This document shows, one piece after another, positions 1 to 6,821 of a stretch of 18,384 nucleotides of DNA (within the stretch, counting starts at the first letter, position 1; each line of letters opens with the position of its first letter). The stretch is from DATBIO01 sp036556965. GTDB taxonomy: Bacteria; Acidobacteriota; Vicinamibacteria; Fen-336. The notes below the pieces were generated by a model. The model had not been told where the DNA came from. It did no database searches and worked only from the letters and a program-made list of their open reading frames with translations. Both the position numbers and the translations under genes were made by a program. Where the stretch lies: positions 1-18,384 of the forward strand of contig DATBIO010000302.1 of the NCBI GenBank assembly GCA_036556965.1. The letters run 5' to 3'.

Positions 1-1
1 G

Positions 2-460
2 ATCGTGTTCGTGGTGGCCGGCTTCACGGACCTGTTCGACGGCCTGATCGCGCGCCACGGGGGCCAGCAGACCACGCTGGGCGCCATGCTCGATCCCGTG
101 GCGGACAAGGTGCTCCTCAGCTCGTCCTTCGTGGCCCTGACCTGGAGCGACCGCGTGTCCCTCTCCATCCCCGCCTGGCTGACCGTGACCACGCTGTCGC
201 GGGACGCCATCATCGTGGTGGCGGTGGCCATCGTGAACTTCACCGTGGGGCGGCGCGTGTTCTACCCCTCAATCCTCGGCAAGCTCACCACGGCCAGCCA
301 GATCCTGACCGCGGGCATCGTGCTCCTCCTCAACGCGCTCCCCGCGTCGTGGTCCGCGCTCCCGTGGATCTTCGGGGTGACCCTGGCCCTGACCGTGGCC
401 TCCGCCCTGCACTACGTCTACCTGGCCTCCACGGGCCGGGGCGGGGTGGCCCTCCCGTGA
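2..460 (+). CDS. pgsA: CDP-alcohol phosphatidyltransferase, PgsA-like (5' end missing)
   Basis: Integral membrane enzyme that moves a phosphatidyl group from CDP-diacylglycerol to an alcohol, most likely glycerol-3-phosphate, in phospholipid synthesis. The reading frame is open from the left edge of the window, so the true start lies upstream. The family signature D-x2-D-G-x2-A-R-x8-G-x3-D-x3-D is complete: counting the GTG at base 5 as residue 1, it is D9, D12-G13, A16-R17, G26, D30 and D34. These aspartates bind the metal and the CDP group. At least three hydrophobic segments follow, as expected for the C-terminal helices of this family. The TGA stop overlaps the GTG start of the next gene (GTGA), so the two are probably translated together. 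Family membership is clear; glycerophosphate as acceptor, rather than inositol phosphate or serine, is inferred from general resemblance. Confidence 0.88.
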   Translation: MVFVVAGFTDLFDGLIARHGGQQTTLGAMLDPVADKVLLSSSFVALTWSDRVSLSIPAWLTVTTLSRDAIIVVAVAIVNFTVGRRVFYPSILGKLTTASQILTAGIVLLLNALPASWSALPWIFGVTLALTVASALHYVYLASTGRGGVALP

Positions 461-1626
461 ACGGCGACGGCCGCGTCGCCGACGTCCTCCGCCGGCCCCT
501 GGTGCGGCTGGCCGTGATCCTGGCCCTCGTCGCCCTCTTCTTCTGGGCGGTGTACGCCCTGCGCGACGTGCTGACCCCCTTCGCGGTGGCCTTCGGCCTC
601 GCCTACTTCCTCAACCCCGTGGTGAACGGCCTCGAGCGCGCTTTCGCCCGCGCCGGCCTGGGCGGCGTCACCGGGATCCGGGCGCGCATCGCGCCGCGGA
701 CGGCGGCGGTGGGCGTGCTCGTGGTGGGGCTCCTCGTGGTCCTGGCCGTGGCCGTGATGCTGGTGGTGCCTGGCCTCGTCCGGCAAGCCACGGAGCTGGC
801 CGCGAACCTGCCCGGCTACCTCCAGTCGCTGCGCGACCGCGGCGGCCCCCTCTACGCGGACCTCGAGGCGCGCTACCCGCAGCAGGTCGAGGCGGCGCGG
901 CAGCGCCTGACGGAGGCCGCGCGCACGGCCCTGCCCTCGATGCTGGCCCCCGTGTGGCGGGCCGTGGGGGCGGCCTTCTCCAGCGTGATGGGTTTCGTGC
1001 TGGCCCTCCTCGACCTCGTCATCATCCCCGTCTTCGCCGTGTACCTGCTCTTCGACATGAACCGCATCAAGGCGGGCGCCGCGGCCCTGGTGCCGCACCG
1101 GCTCCGGCCCTACGTCTACTCGCGCCTCCAGAAGGTGGACCGCCTGCTCGCCGCCTTCGTGCGCGGGCAGGTCACGGTGGCCCTCCTGCTGGGCGTCTTC
1201 TACGCGGTGGCCCTCACCTTCTGCGGCGTGCCCATGGGCCTGCTGGTGGGCTTCGTGATCGGGCTCTTCAACCTCATCCCCTTCATGTCCACCGTGCTGG
1301 GGCTGCCCCTGGCCCTGGTCCTCTCCTGGGTGGACGACCGCAGCCTGCCCACCCTGGCCGTGGTGTTCGCGGTGTTCGCCTTCGGCCAGTTCGTGGAAGG
1401 CAACTTCATCAGCCCGCGCATCGTGGGCCAGAGCGTCGGCCTCCACGCGGTGGTGATCATGCTGGCCGTCCTCGTGGGCGGGAAGCTGTTCGGATTGGTG
1501 GGCATGTTCATCGCCGTGCCCCTCACCGCCTCCCTCTCCGTGTTCTGGACCGACCTGCGCGACTGGTACATGGCCAGCGACTTCTACCGAAGGGCCGAGC
1601 GGCGCGGGGAGGTCACCCCCGTCTAG
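457..1626 (+). CDS. AI-2E/PerM family membrane transporter
   Basis: Predicted polytopic inner-membrane protein of 389 residues, the normal size for the AI-2E transporter family (E. coli TqsA, PerM, YhhT). Members have been linked to autoinducer-2 export or to ion and solute permease roles, so the substrate cannot be named. I chose the GTG at 457 because the protein then begins just before the first hydrophobic helix, while the upstream GTG at 349 would add an arginine- and proline-rich piece read from the pgsA frame. Visible features are a paired N-terminal helix region ending in DVLTPFAVAF, a soluble loop with charged helices, and the conserved C-terminal core with GLFNLIPFMST followed by more helices. 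The gene overlaps pgsA by 4 nt. A GC-rich hairpin follows its stop codon. Confidence 0.88.
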   Translation: MNGDGRVADVLRRPLVRLAVILALVALFFWAVYALRDVLTPFAVAFGLAYFLNPVVNGLERAFARAGLGGVTGIRARIAPRTAAVGVLVVGLLVVLAVAVMLVVPGLVRQATELAANLPGYLQSLRDRGGPLYADLEARYPQQVEAARQRLTEAARTALPSMLAPVWRAVGAAFSSVMGFVLALLDLVIIPVFAVYLLFDMNRIKAGAAALVPHRLRPYVYSRLQKVDRLLAAFVRGQVTVALLLGVFYAVALTFCGVPMGLLVGFVIGLFNLIPFMSTVLGLPLALVLSWVDDRSLPTLAVVFAVFAFGQFVEGNFISPRIVGQSVGLHAVVIMLAVLVGGKLFGLVGMFIAVPLTASLSVFWTDLRDWYMASDFYRRAERRGEVTPV

Positions 1627-1644
1627 CCGTTTTGGAAATCTCTT

Positions 1645-1669
1645 GGCGCGGCCTCGGGACGGCCGCGCC
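1645..1669 (+). terminator. Candidate terminator hairpin after the AI-2E gene
   Basis: A perfect 9-bp inverted repeat (GGCGCGGCC at 1645-1653, GGCCGCGCC at 1661-1669) encloses a 7-nt loop 18 bp after the transporter stop codon. It would form a very stable hairpin. No T-tract follows (the next bases are CCCGCGCCC), so it is not a classical intrinsic terminator. It may still act as a terminator or RNA-stabilising structure in this GC-rich genome. Confidence 0.4.
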
Positions 1670-1680
1670 CCCGCGCCCTA

Positions 1681-1701
1681 GCTTCCTCTCGAAGAGGAGG
1701 C
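1681..1701 (+). promoter_or_regulatory. Hairpin covering the Shine-Dalgarno sequence of the 1705 gene
   Basis: GCTTCCTCT (1681-1689) pairs with AGAGGAGGC (1693-1701) across a 3-nt CGA loop, giving nine pairs including one G-U. The 3' arm is the strong ribosome-binding sequence GAGGAGG that ends 4-5 nt before the ATG at 1705. If the stem forms, the ribosome site is hidden and translation of the next gene would depend on opening it. The pairing is visible in the sequence; a regulatory role is inferred. Confidence 0.45.
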
Positions 1702-1704
1702 ACC

Positions 1705-2445
1705 ATGAGGATGGCGCTGGCCCTGGCCCTGGTGGGAGCCGTGGAAGGCGTGGGGGCGGGAGAGGGCCCGGCGGACCCCAACCCCTCGCGGCTGATGTTC
1801 GCCCCCACCGCGCGGCCCCTGCGCGCGGGGCAGGGCTACTTCTCCGACCACCAGCTGCTGTTCCCGGGCGTAGCCCTCGGCATCACCGACCACCTCTCGC
1901 TGGCGGGGGGCGTGTCCGTGCTGCCCGGCTTCGGCCTCGCCGACCAGATCTTCTACGTCGCCCCCAAGCTCGGCTTCCAGCTCTCGGAGAAGGTGGCGGT
2001 GGCGGCGGGGGGGTTCTACGGCGCGGTGGGTCCGGATGACTTCGGCGACCTCGGGGCGGGCTACGCGGTGGCCACGGTGGGACCGCCCGGGCGCAGCCTG
2101 ACCGCCGGCCTGGGCGTCGGCAAGGAGCTGGACACCTTCGCGCACGCGGCCCCCATCCTCCTCCTCGGCGGGGACCTGCGCGTCGCCCGCCACGTCTCCC
2201 TGGTCGGGGAGGGCTGGATCTTCTTGAGCGGCGTGCGGGCCTCGCAGCAGCCGCTGATCCTCGGCGTGCGCTTCTTCAACCAGCGGCTCTCCGCGGACGT
2301 CGGCTTCCTGGTGGTGCCGGCGCTGCTCGACGAGGGCCTTCCCATACCCTGGCTCTCCGTGACCTGGCACTTCGGCGCGGGACACGGGGAGGGCGCGGCG
2401 CGCGCCCCCACCGCCCCCTACAGGCCGAGCTTGCGGCGGAAGTAG
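1705..2445 (+). CDS. Exported protein of unknown function, probable outer-membrane beta-barrel
   Basis: A 246-residue protein I cannot assign to a named function. The ATG at 1705 follows GAGGAGG and opens a short hydrophobic leader with small residues (to about residue 19), consistent with a signal peptide. The mature part begins NPSRLMFAPTARPL and continues as alternating glycine-rich stretches, such as GITDHLSLAGGVSVLPGFGL, AVAAGGFYGAVG and SLTAGLGVG, which look like antiparallel strands of an eight- to ten-strand barrel. The strand-like SVTWHFGAG near residue 220 may close the barrel, and a short basic tail follows. Similar sequences (start of mature protein, then a run of G-x-[TS] strands) are seen as hypothetical proteins in several Gram-negative phyla. 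It is separated from the transporter by a hairpin and overlaps the convergent uxs gene by 28 bp. The barrel prediction is by eye. Confidence 0.75.
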   Translation: MRMALALALVGAVEGVGAGEGPADPNPSRLMFAPTARPLRAGQGYFSDHQLLFPGVALGITDHLSLAGGVSVLPGFGLADQIFYVAPKLGFQLSEKVAVAAGGFYGAVGPDDFGDLGAGYAVATVGPPGRSLTAGLGVGKELDTFAHAAPILLLGGDLRVARHVSLVGEGWIFLSGVRASQQPLILGVRFFNQRLSADVGFLVVPALLDEGLPIPWLSVTWHFGAGHGEGAARAPTAPYRPSLRRK

Positions 2446-3353
2446 TCGAGCGTGCGCTGGAGGCCGGCCTCCAGGGGCACCGTGGGCTCCCAGCCCAGGA
2501 GCGTGCGCGCGCGTGTGATGTCGGGCTGGCGCACGCGGGGGTCGTCCACGGGCAGCGGGCGGGTCACGATCCGGCTGCGGGAGCCGGTCATGGCGATGAC
2601 GCGCGCGGCCAGCTCGCCGATGGTCATCTCCTGCGGGTTGCCGATGTTGACGGGGTCCGAGACCTCGGAGGCCATGAGGCGGATGATCCCGCCCACGAGG
2701 TCGGAGACGTAGCACAGGCTCCGCGTCTGGCTGCCGTCGCCGAAGACGGTGACGTCCTCCCCGCGCAGGGCCTGGCTCATGAAGGCGGGGATGGCCCGCC
2801 CGTCCTCCACCCGCATGCGCGGACCGAAGGTGTTGAAGATGCGCACGATGCGCGTGGGGACGGCGTGCACGCGGTGGTACGCCATGACCATGGCCTCGGC
2901 GAACCGCTTGGCCTCGTCGTAGACGCCGCGGGGTCCCACGGGGTTGACGTTGCCCCAGTAGTCCTCGCGCTGGGGGTGCACGAGGGGATCGCCGTACACC
3001 TCCGAGGTCGAGGCGAGGAGGAAGCGCGCCCCCTTGGCCTTGGCCAGGCCCAGGGTGTTGTGGGTGCCGAGGCTGCCGACCTTCAGGGTCTGGATGGGCA
3101 GCTTGAGATAGTCGATGGGCGAGGCGGGGGAGGCGAAGTGGAAGATGGCGTCGAGGGGCCCCGCCAGGTTGATGTAGTTGGTCACGTCGTGGCGCACGAA
3201 CACGAAGTCGCGCCCGGTCAGGTGCTGGATGTTGACGAGGTCGCCCGTGAGCAGGTTGTCCATGCCCACCACGGACCACCCCTGGTCCAGGAGGGCTTCC
3301 GAGAGGTGGGAGCCGATGAAGCCGGCCGCTCCCGTGACCAGGGCCCTAGGCAT
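2418..3353 (-). CDS. uxs: UDP-glucuronate decarboxylase (UDP-xylose synthase), SDR family
   Basis: Cytosolic NAD-dependent enzyme that converts UDP-glucuronate to UDP-xylose. The 311-residue length matches bacterial Uxs. The N-terminal Rossmann motif TGAAGFIG is at residues 7-14. The catalytic region is very characteristic of this subgroup: STSEVYGDP (115-123), then EDYWGNVNPVGPRGVYDEAKR, with the Tyr-x3-Lys pair Y145 and K149. An arginine in RQPDI (R275) lies where the decarboxylases carry a conserved arginine. The ATG at 3353 has no clear Shine-Dalgarno sequence; the gene starts 18 bp after the phosphotransferase and is last in the minus-strand run. Its substrate would come from the dehydrogenase at 12713. 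Another SDR epimerase or decarboxylase activity is possible but less likely given the TSEVYGDP and YWGNVNP signature. Its 3' end overlaps the opposing gene at 1705-2445. Confidence 0.9.
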   Translation of the reverse strand: MPRALVTGAAGFIGSHLSEALLDQGWSVVGMDNLLTGDLVNIQHLTGRDFVFVRHDVTNYINLAGPLDAIFHFASPASPIDYLKLPIQTLKVGSLGTHNTLGLAKAKGARFLLASTSEVYGDPLVHPQREDYWGNVNPVGPRGVYDEAKRFAEAMVMAYHRVHAVPTRIVRIFNTFGPRMRVEDGRAIPAFMSQALRGEDVTVFGDGSQTRSLCYVSDLVGGIIRLMASEVSDPVNIGNPQEMTIGELAARVIAMTGSRSRIVTRPLPVDDPRVRQPDITRARTLLGWEPTVPLEAGLQRTLDYFRRKLGL

Positions 3354-3371
3354 GGTGGAGAAGGAGGGGCA

Positions 3372-4823
3372 CTAGTACGCGTGCTTCTGGCCGAAGCCGC
3401 GGAACAGGGTGAGGATGAGGATCTTGACATCCAGGAGCAGCGACCAGTTCTCGATGTAGTAGAGGTCGTACTCGATGCGCTTCTCGATGGAGGTGTTGCC
3501 CCGCCAGCCGTTGACCTGGGCCCAGCCCGTGATCCCGCTCTTCACGCGGTGGCGGAGCATGTACTGCGGGATCACGCTCTTGAACTGCCGCACGAAGGGC
3601 GGGCGCTCGGGCCGCGGGCCCACCAGGCTCATGTGGCCCAGCACGACGTTGATGAGCTGGGGGAACTCGTCGAGGTTGTAGCGGCGCAGCCAGGCCCCGA
3701 TGGGCGTGCGGCGGGGGTCCTCGGGCTGGGCGAAGACGGGGCCCGTCTCGCGCTCGGCCTCGTCCACCATGGTGCGGAACTTGTAGAGGGGGAAGGTCTT
3801 GCCGTCCAGGGTCATCCGCTCCTGGCGGAGCAGGATGGGGCCCTGGCCGCCCTTCCAGCGGATGAGGAGGGCCACCACGGGGAAGAGGGGCACCACCACC
3901 GTGAGCAGGAGGAGCGCGGTGGAGCCGATCAGCACGTCCATCACCCGCTTGAGCATGCTGTTCCAGCCGCGGAGGGGGACCTCGTTGAGGCTGATGATGG
4001 GGATGCCGTCGAGGTCCTCGAGGGCGGCCTTGATGGTCGCGTACTGCACGAGGTCGGGCACCACCTTGATGTCCAGGCACTCGTTGCCGACGTTGCGGAT
4101 CAGGCGGAGGAGCTTGGCGTGGTCCTCCAGGGGCAGCGCGGCGTAGAGCTGGTCCACGGCGTGGGCGTCCGCCACCGCCATGGCCTCGTCCAGCGTCCCC
4201 AGGACGGGGAGGCCGGCCACCTCGCGGGGCCCGCCGTCGTCCACGAAGCCCACCACGCGGTAGCCCAGCTCGCGGTGGGCGGTGATGGTCTCCGCCACGC
4301 GCCGGCCCAGCTCGCCCGCCCCCGCCACCAGCACGCGGCGCACGTTGTAGCCGGCGGCCCACATCCGCTCCAGCCAGCGGCGGAGGGCGGAGCGGCCCAG
4401 GTTGAGGGCCAGCACGTCGAGCACGATGAAGATCGCGAAGACGGCCTGGCTGTACTCCCAGCGCGGGGCCACCTCGGGCTGGAAGCGGTAGTAGACGCGG
4501 ACGTACAGGGTGAGACCCAGGAGCAGGCCGGAGGCGATGAGCACGCTGAAGACGGTGCCGAAGAACTCGTCGATCCGGCTGCGCTCCCGCTTCACCTTGT
4601 ACAGGCCGTGGAAGTAGAGGACCGCGGGCCAGAGCACGGCGATCACCGGCAGCAGCACCAGGTACCGCGAGAAGTCGGGCACGCCCTTGGTCACGGGCAG
4701 GAGGCGGGTGACGGGCTCGGCGTGGAAGCGCAGGGCGTAGGCCAGGAGCCAGGCGGCGGCGGTGCACGCCACGTCCAGGAGGACGAAGAGCGTCACCATC
4801 ATCCGGGCCTGGAATCTCACCAT
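3372..4823 (-). CDS. Polyprenyl-phosphate sugar-1-phosphate transferase, WcaJ/WbaP-type (starts the glycan)
   Basis: Inner-membrane enzyme that moves a sugar-1-phosphate, usually glucose-1-P or galactose-1-P, from a UDP-sugar to undecaprenyl phosphate, the first step of exopolysaccharide or O-antigen assembly. The 483-residue protein has the full long form. Four hydrophobic helices lie in about residues 8-145, a Rossmann-like CoA-binding-3 domain starts at GAGELGRR (167-174), and the catalytic bac_transf domain runs from KRVMDVLIG (292) to the end. Catalytic-domain motifs seen are LYKFRTMVDEAE (346-357), LDEFPQLINVVLG (384-396), MSLVGPRPE (398-406), KSGITGWAQVNG (428-439) and YDLYYIENWS (452-461). 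Its ATG overlaps the previous gene by 7 nt. The sugar cannot be read from the sequence; a locus with GalE and Ugd fits glucose or galactose. Confidence 0.93.
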   Translation of the reverse strand: MVRFQARMMVTLFVLLDVACTAAAWLLAYALRFHAEPVTRLLPVTKGVPDFSRYLVLLPVIAVLWPAVLYFHGLYKVKRERSRIDEFFGTVFSVLIASGLLLGLTLYVRVYYRFQPEVAPRWEYSQAVFAIFIVLDVLALNLGRSALRRWLERMWAAGYNVRRVLVAGAGELGRRVAETITAHRELGYRVVGFVDDGGPREVAGLPVLGTLDEAMAVADAHAVDQLYAALPLEDHAKLLRLIRNVGNECLDIKVVPDLVQYATIKAALEDLDGIPIISLNEVPLRGWNSMLKRVMDVLIGSTALLLLTVVVPLFPVVALLIRWKGGQGPILLRQERMTLDGKTFPLYKFRTMVDEAERETGPVFAQPEDPRRTPIGAWLRRYNLDEFPQLINVVLGHMSLVGPRPERPPFVRQFKSVIPQYMLRHRVKSGITGWAQVNGWRGNTSIEKRIEYDLYYIENWSLLLDVKILILTLFRGFGQKHAY

Positions 4824-5932
4824 GAGGGGGGCCGCCGGCCGGCTTCCGTGCAGGAGCGCTCCACGAAGGAGCGAAAGCGCGCCTCGAAGTTGTTGCGGCT
4901 GAAAGACTCCGCGCGTGCCCGCAGCTTGGCGGTATTAAAACGCAGGGTCCGCAGGGAGTCAACGACGGTGCGCAGTGACTCCGCGCTCGCCTCGTGGAAC
5001 AGCAGCCCCGTCTCGCCCGGCACCACCGTCTCCGTGCCTCCGCCCTCCGCGAACACCACCGCGGGCCGGCCGCAGGCCATGGCCTCCAGGGGCACGATGC
5101 CGAAGTCCTCCACGCCCGCCATGACCACCGCGCGGCAGCCGCGGTACAGCCCGCGCAGCGTCTCGTCCTCCACCTGGCCCAGAAACTCGGCCTCCGCGGG
5201 GGCCGCCGCCCGCAGCCTGTCCCCCTCCGGCCCCCACCCCACGACCTTGAGCGGCCAGCCCGTGCCGCGATAGGCCTCCAGCACGAGGTCGATGCGCTTG
5301 TAGGGGGCCAGCGCGGAGACCACGAGGTCGTAGCTGCCTTCCCCGGACCCCCCCGGGGTGAAGAACTCGGTGTCCACCGGGGGCGGCAGGACCTCCGCCT
5401 CGCGCCCGTAGCGCCGCGCGATGCGCGCCGCCACGTAGGCGCTGTTGGCGGCGAACCGGTGGACGCGGTGGGCCGTCCTGCGGTCCCAGCGCTGGAGCCA
5501 GGGCCGCAGCGCCCCCATGGCCGCGCGCGTGGCCAGGCCGGCCCGCCCCGGCCCGAAGTAGTCGTGGTAGCGGTCCCACACGTAGCGCATGGGCGTGTGG
5601 CAGTAGCAGAGGTGAAGGGCGCCGCCGCGCGGCCGCGCCGCCTTCGCCACGCAGTGCGAGCTGCTGACTACGAGGTCGAAGCCGGCGAGGTCCCAGGTGG
5701 CGGCGGCGGCGGGGAAGAGCGGCAGGTACCGCCGGTACTGCGTCTCGAGACCGGGCAGGCGCTGGACGAACGTGGTGTGGACGGCGCGCGCTTCCAGCAG
5801 CGGGTGGACGGAGCCCTCCACGTGGAGCAGGGTGAAGATCGGGGCCTCGGGGAAGAGCCGGGCCAGGGAGAGGAGGACCTTCTCCCCCCCGCGCATTCCC
5901 GTCAGCCAGTCGTGGACGAGCGCGACCTTCAC
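4817..5932 (-). CDS. Glycosyltransferase family 4, mannosyltransferase (WbaZ)-like
   Basis: GT-B-fold retaining glycosyltransferase of 371 residues, predicted to add one sugar to the lipid-linked glycan at the cytoplasmic face of the membrane. The N-terminal domain opens MKVALVHDWLTGMRGGEKV, with the glycine-rich loop typical of the acceptor domain; LCYCHTPMRYVWD (108-120) resembles WbaZ/WbpZ-type mannosyltransferases. The C-terminal donor domain has SALAPYKRIDL (206-216) and the E-x7-E motif EDFGIVPLE (E275, E283). The GTG start at 5932 is fixed by an in-frame TAA three codons upstream. No Shine-Dalgarno sequence lies at normal distance; an AGGAGG sits about 29 nt upstream, overlapping the end of the VWFA gene. 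Family assignment is firm; mannose as the donor sugar is only suggested. Confidence 0.9.
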   Translation of the reverse strand: MKVALVHDWLTGMRGGEKVLLSLARLFPEAPIFTLLHVEGSVHPLLEARAVHTTFVQRLPGLETQYRRYLPLFPAAAATWDLAGFDLVVSSSHCVAKAARPRGGALHLCYCHTPMRYVWDRYHDYFGPGRAGLATRAAMGALRPWLQRWDRRTAHRVHRFAANSAYVAARIARRYGREAEVLPPPVDTEFFTPGGSGEGSYDLVVSALAPYKRIDLVLEAYRGTGWPLKVVGWGPEGDRLRAAAPAEAEFLGQVEDETLRGLYRGCRAVVMAGVEDFGIVPLEAMACGRPAVVFAEGGGTETVVPGETGLLFHEASAESLRTVVDSLRTLRFNTAKLRARAESFSRNNFEARFRSFVERSCTEAGRRPPSW

Positions 5933-5966
5933 GGGCGTAACTTAACGGAGAACTGCGGAAGCCTCC

Positions 5967-6821
5967 TCACCGCGGCCGGATGTACCCGCGCCGGGCCTGG
6001 ACCTGTCCCTTCGCGCCCCGGAGGCGCAGGTCGATCTCGTGGGCTCCGGGCCCGCTCACGCCCGTGGGCTCGTAGCGGAGGAGGTACTGGTGGCGCAGGC
6101 CCTCCACGATGGCCTGCAGGGCGGGGGCGACGCCGGCGAAGTCGCGGGCCCTCCAGAGGCGGCCGCCCGTCTGCTCCGCGATGCGGCGCAGGGCGGCCAC
6201 CTCGGGCGCCTCGCGCGCGCCGGGGGCCGTCCCCACCACCAGGTGCAGGGTGGCGTTGGAGGCGAGGGCGGCCTGGGCGACGTCGTCCTCGCCCACCCAG
6301 CTCGCGTTGTCCCAGCCGTCGGTCAGGGCCACCACCACCGCGCGCCGCCCGGGCGACGACAGCACCAGCGCGGCGTAGAGGGCGTCACGGAGGGCGGTCC
6401 GTCCCGCGGGGACCAGCGATGCGAGCGCACGGTCCACGGCCGCCGGGTCGCGGAGGGGGTGCTCGCGCAGGTCCTGGGCGAAGGCGAGCAGGGTGGCGCG
6501 ATCGTCCCCGCGCAGGCGCGCCACCACGGCGCGGGCGGCCGCGCGCAGGCCCTCGAAGCCCGGGCCTTCCAGGCTGGCGCTGGCGTCGCAGACGATGCGC
6601 AGGTCCAGGGGCAGCGTCTCCGCCGCCACCAGCTCCACCGCCTGGACGACGCCATTGTCGCGCAGCTGGAAGTGGCGGGCCTGGAGGCCGGTGACGGCGC
6701 GTCCCTGGCGGAGCACGGCGGCGTCCACGAAAACCGCCTCCACCCCGGAGGGAAACACCGCGGGAGGCTGGGGCGCCGCCGCCGCGCCGGCGGCGGCGAG
6801 CAGGCCGCCCAGCAGCGTCAC
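5967..6821 (-). CDS. VWFA-related domain protein, acidobacterial type
   Basis: A 284-residue protein with an N-terminal hydrophobic leader (LLGGLLAAAGAAAA, to about residue 16) and therefore probably exported. The segment VFVDAAVLRQGRAVTGLQARHFQLRDNG (about 30-57) is the strand region that precedes the VWA fold in the acidobacterial VWFA-related family (TIGR03436 in my memory). The VWA domain carries a complete metal-binding (MIDAS) set: DASAS (D79-S83), T142 and the aspartate in LTDG (D168). Such domains bind protein partners through a divalent metal. The GTG start at 6821 overlaps the previous gene's TGA by 4 nt and follows GAGGAGG at good spacing. A longer open frame continues upstream to 7865 but lies within the TPR gene and lacks family features. 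Its partner and role are unknown; it sits inside a glycan operon. Confidence 0.88.
   Translation of the reverse strand: MTLLGGLLAAAGAAAAPQPPAVFPSGVEAVFVDAAVLRQGRAVTGLQARHFQLRDNGVVQAVELVAAETLPLDLRIVCDASASLEGPGFEGLRAAARAVVARLRGDDRATLLAFAQDLREHPLRDPAAVDRALASLVPAGRTALRDALYAALVLSSPGRRAVVVALTDGWDNASWVGEDDVAQAALASNATLHLVVGTAPGAREAPEVAALRRIAEQTGGRLWRARDFAGVAPALQAIVEGLRHQYLLRYEPTGVSGPGAHEIDLRLRGAKGQVQARRGYIRPR

Noticed and set aside
2865..5273. An 802-codon plus-strand open frame rich in His, Glu, Gly and Val
   Set aside because: It lies antisense to uxs, the sugar-phosphate transferase and a glycosyltransferase with strong motifs. In GC-rich DNA the antisense frame rarely meets a stop, and the composition is typical of such shadows.
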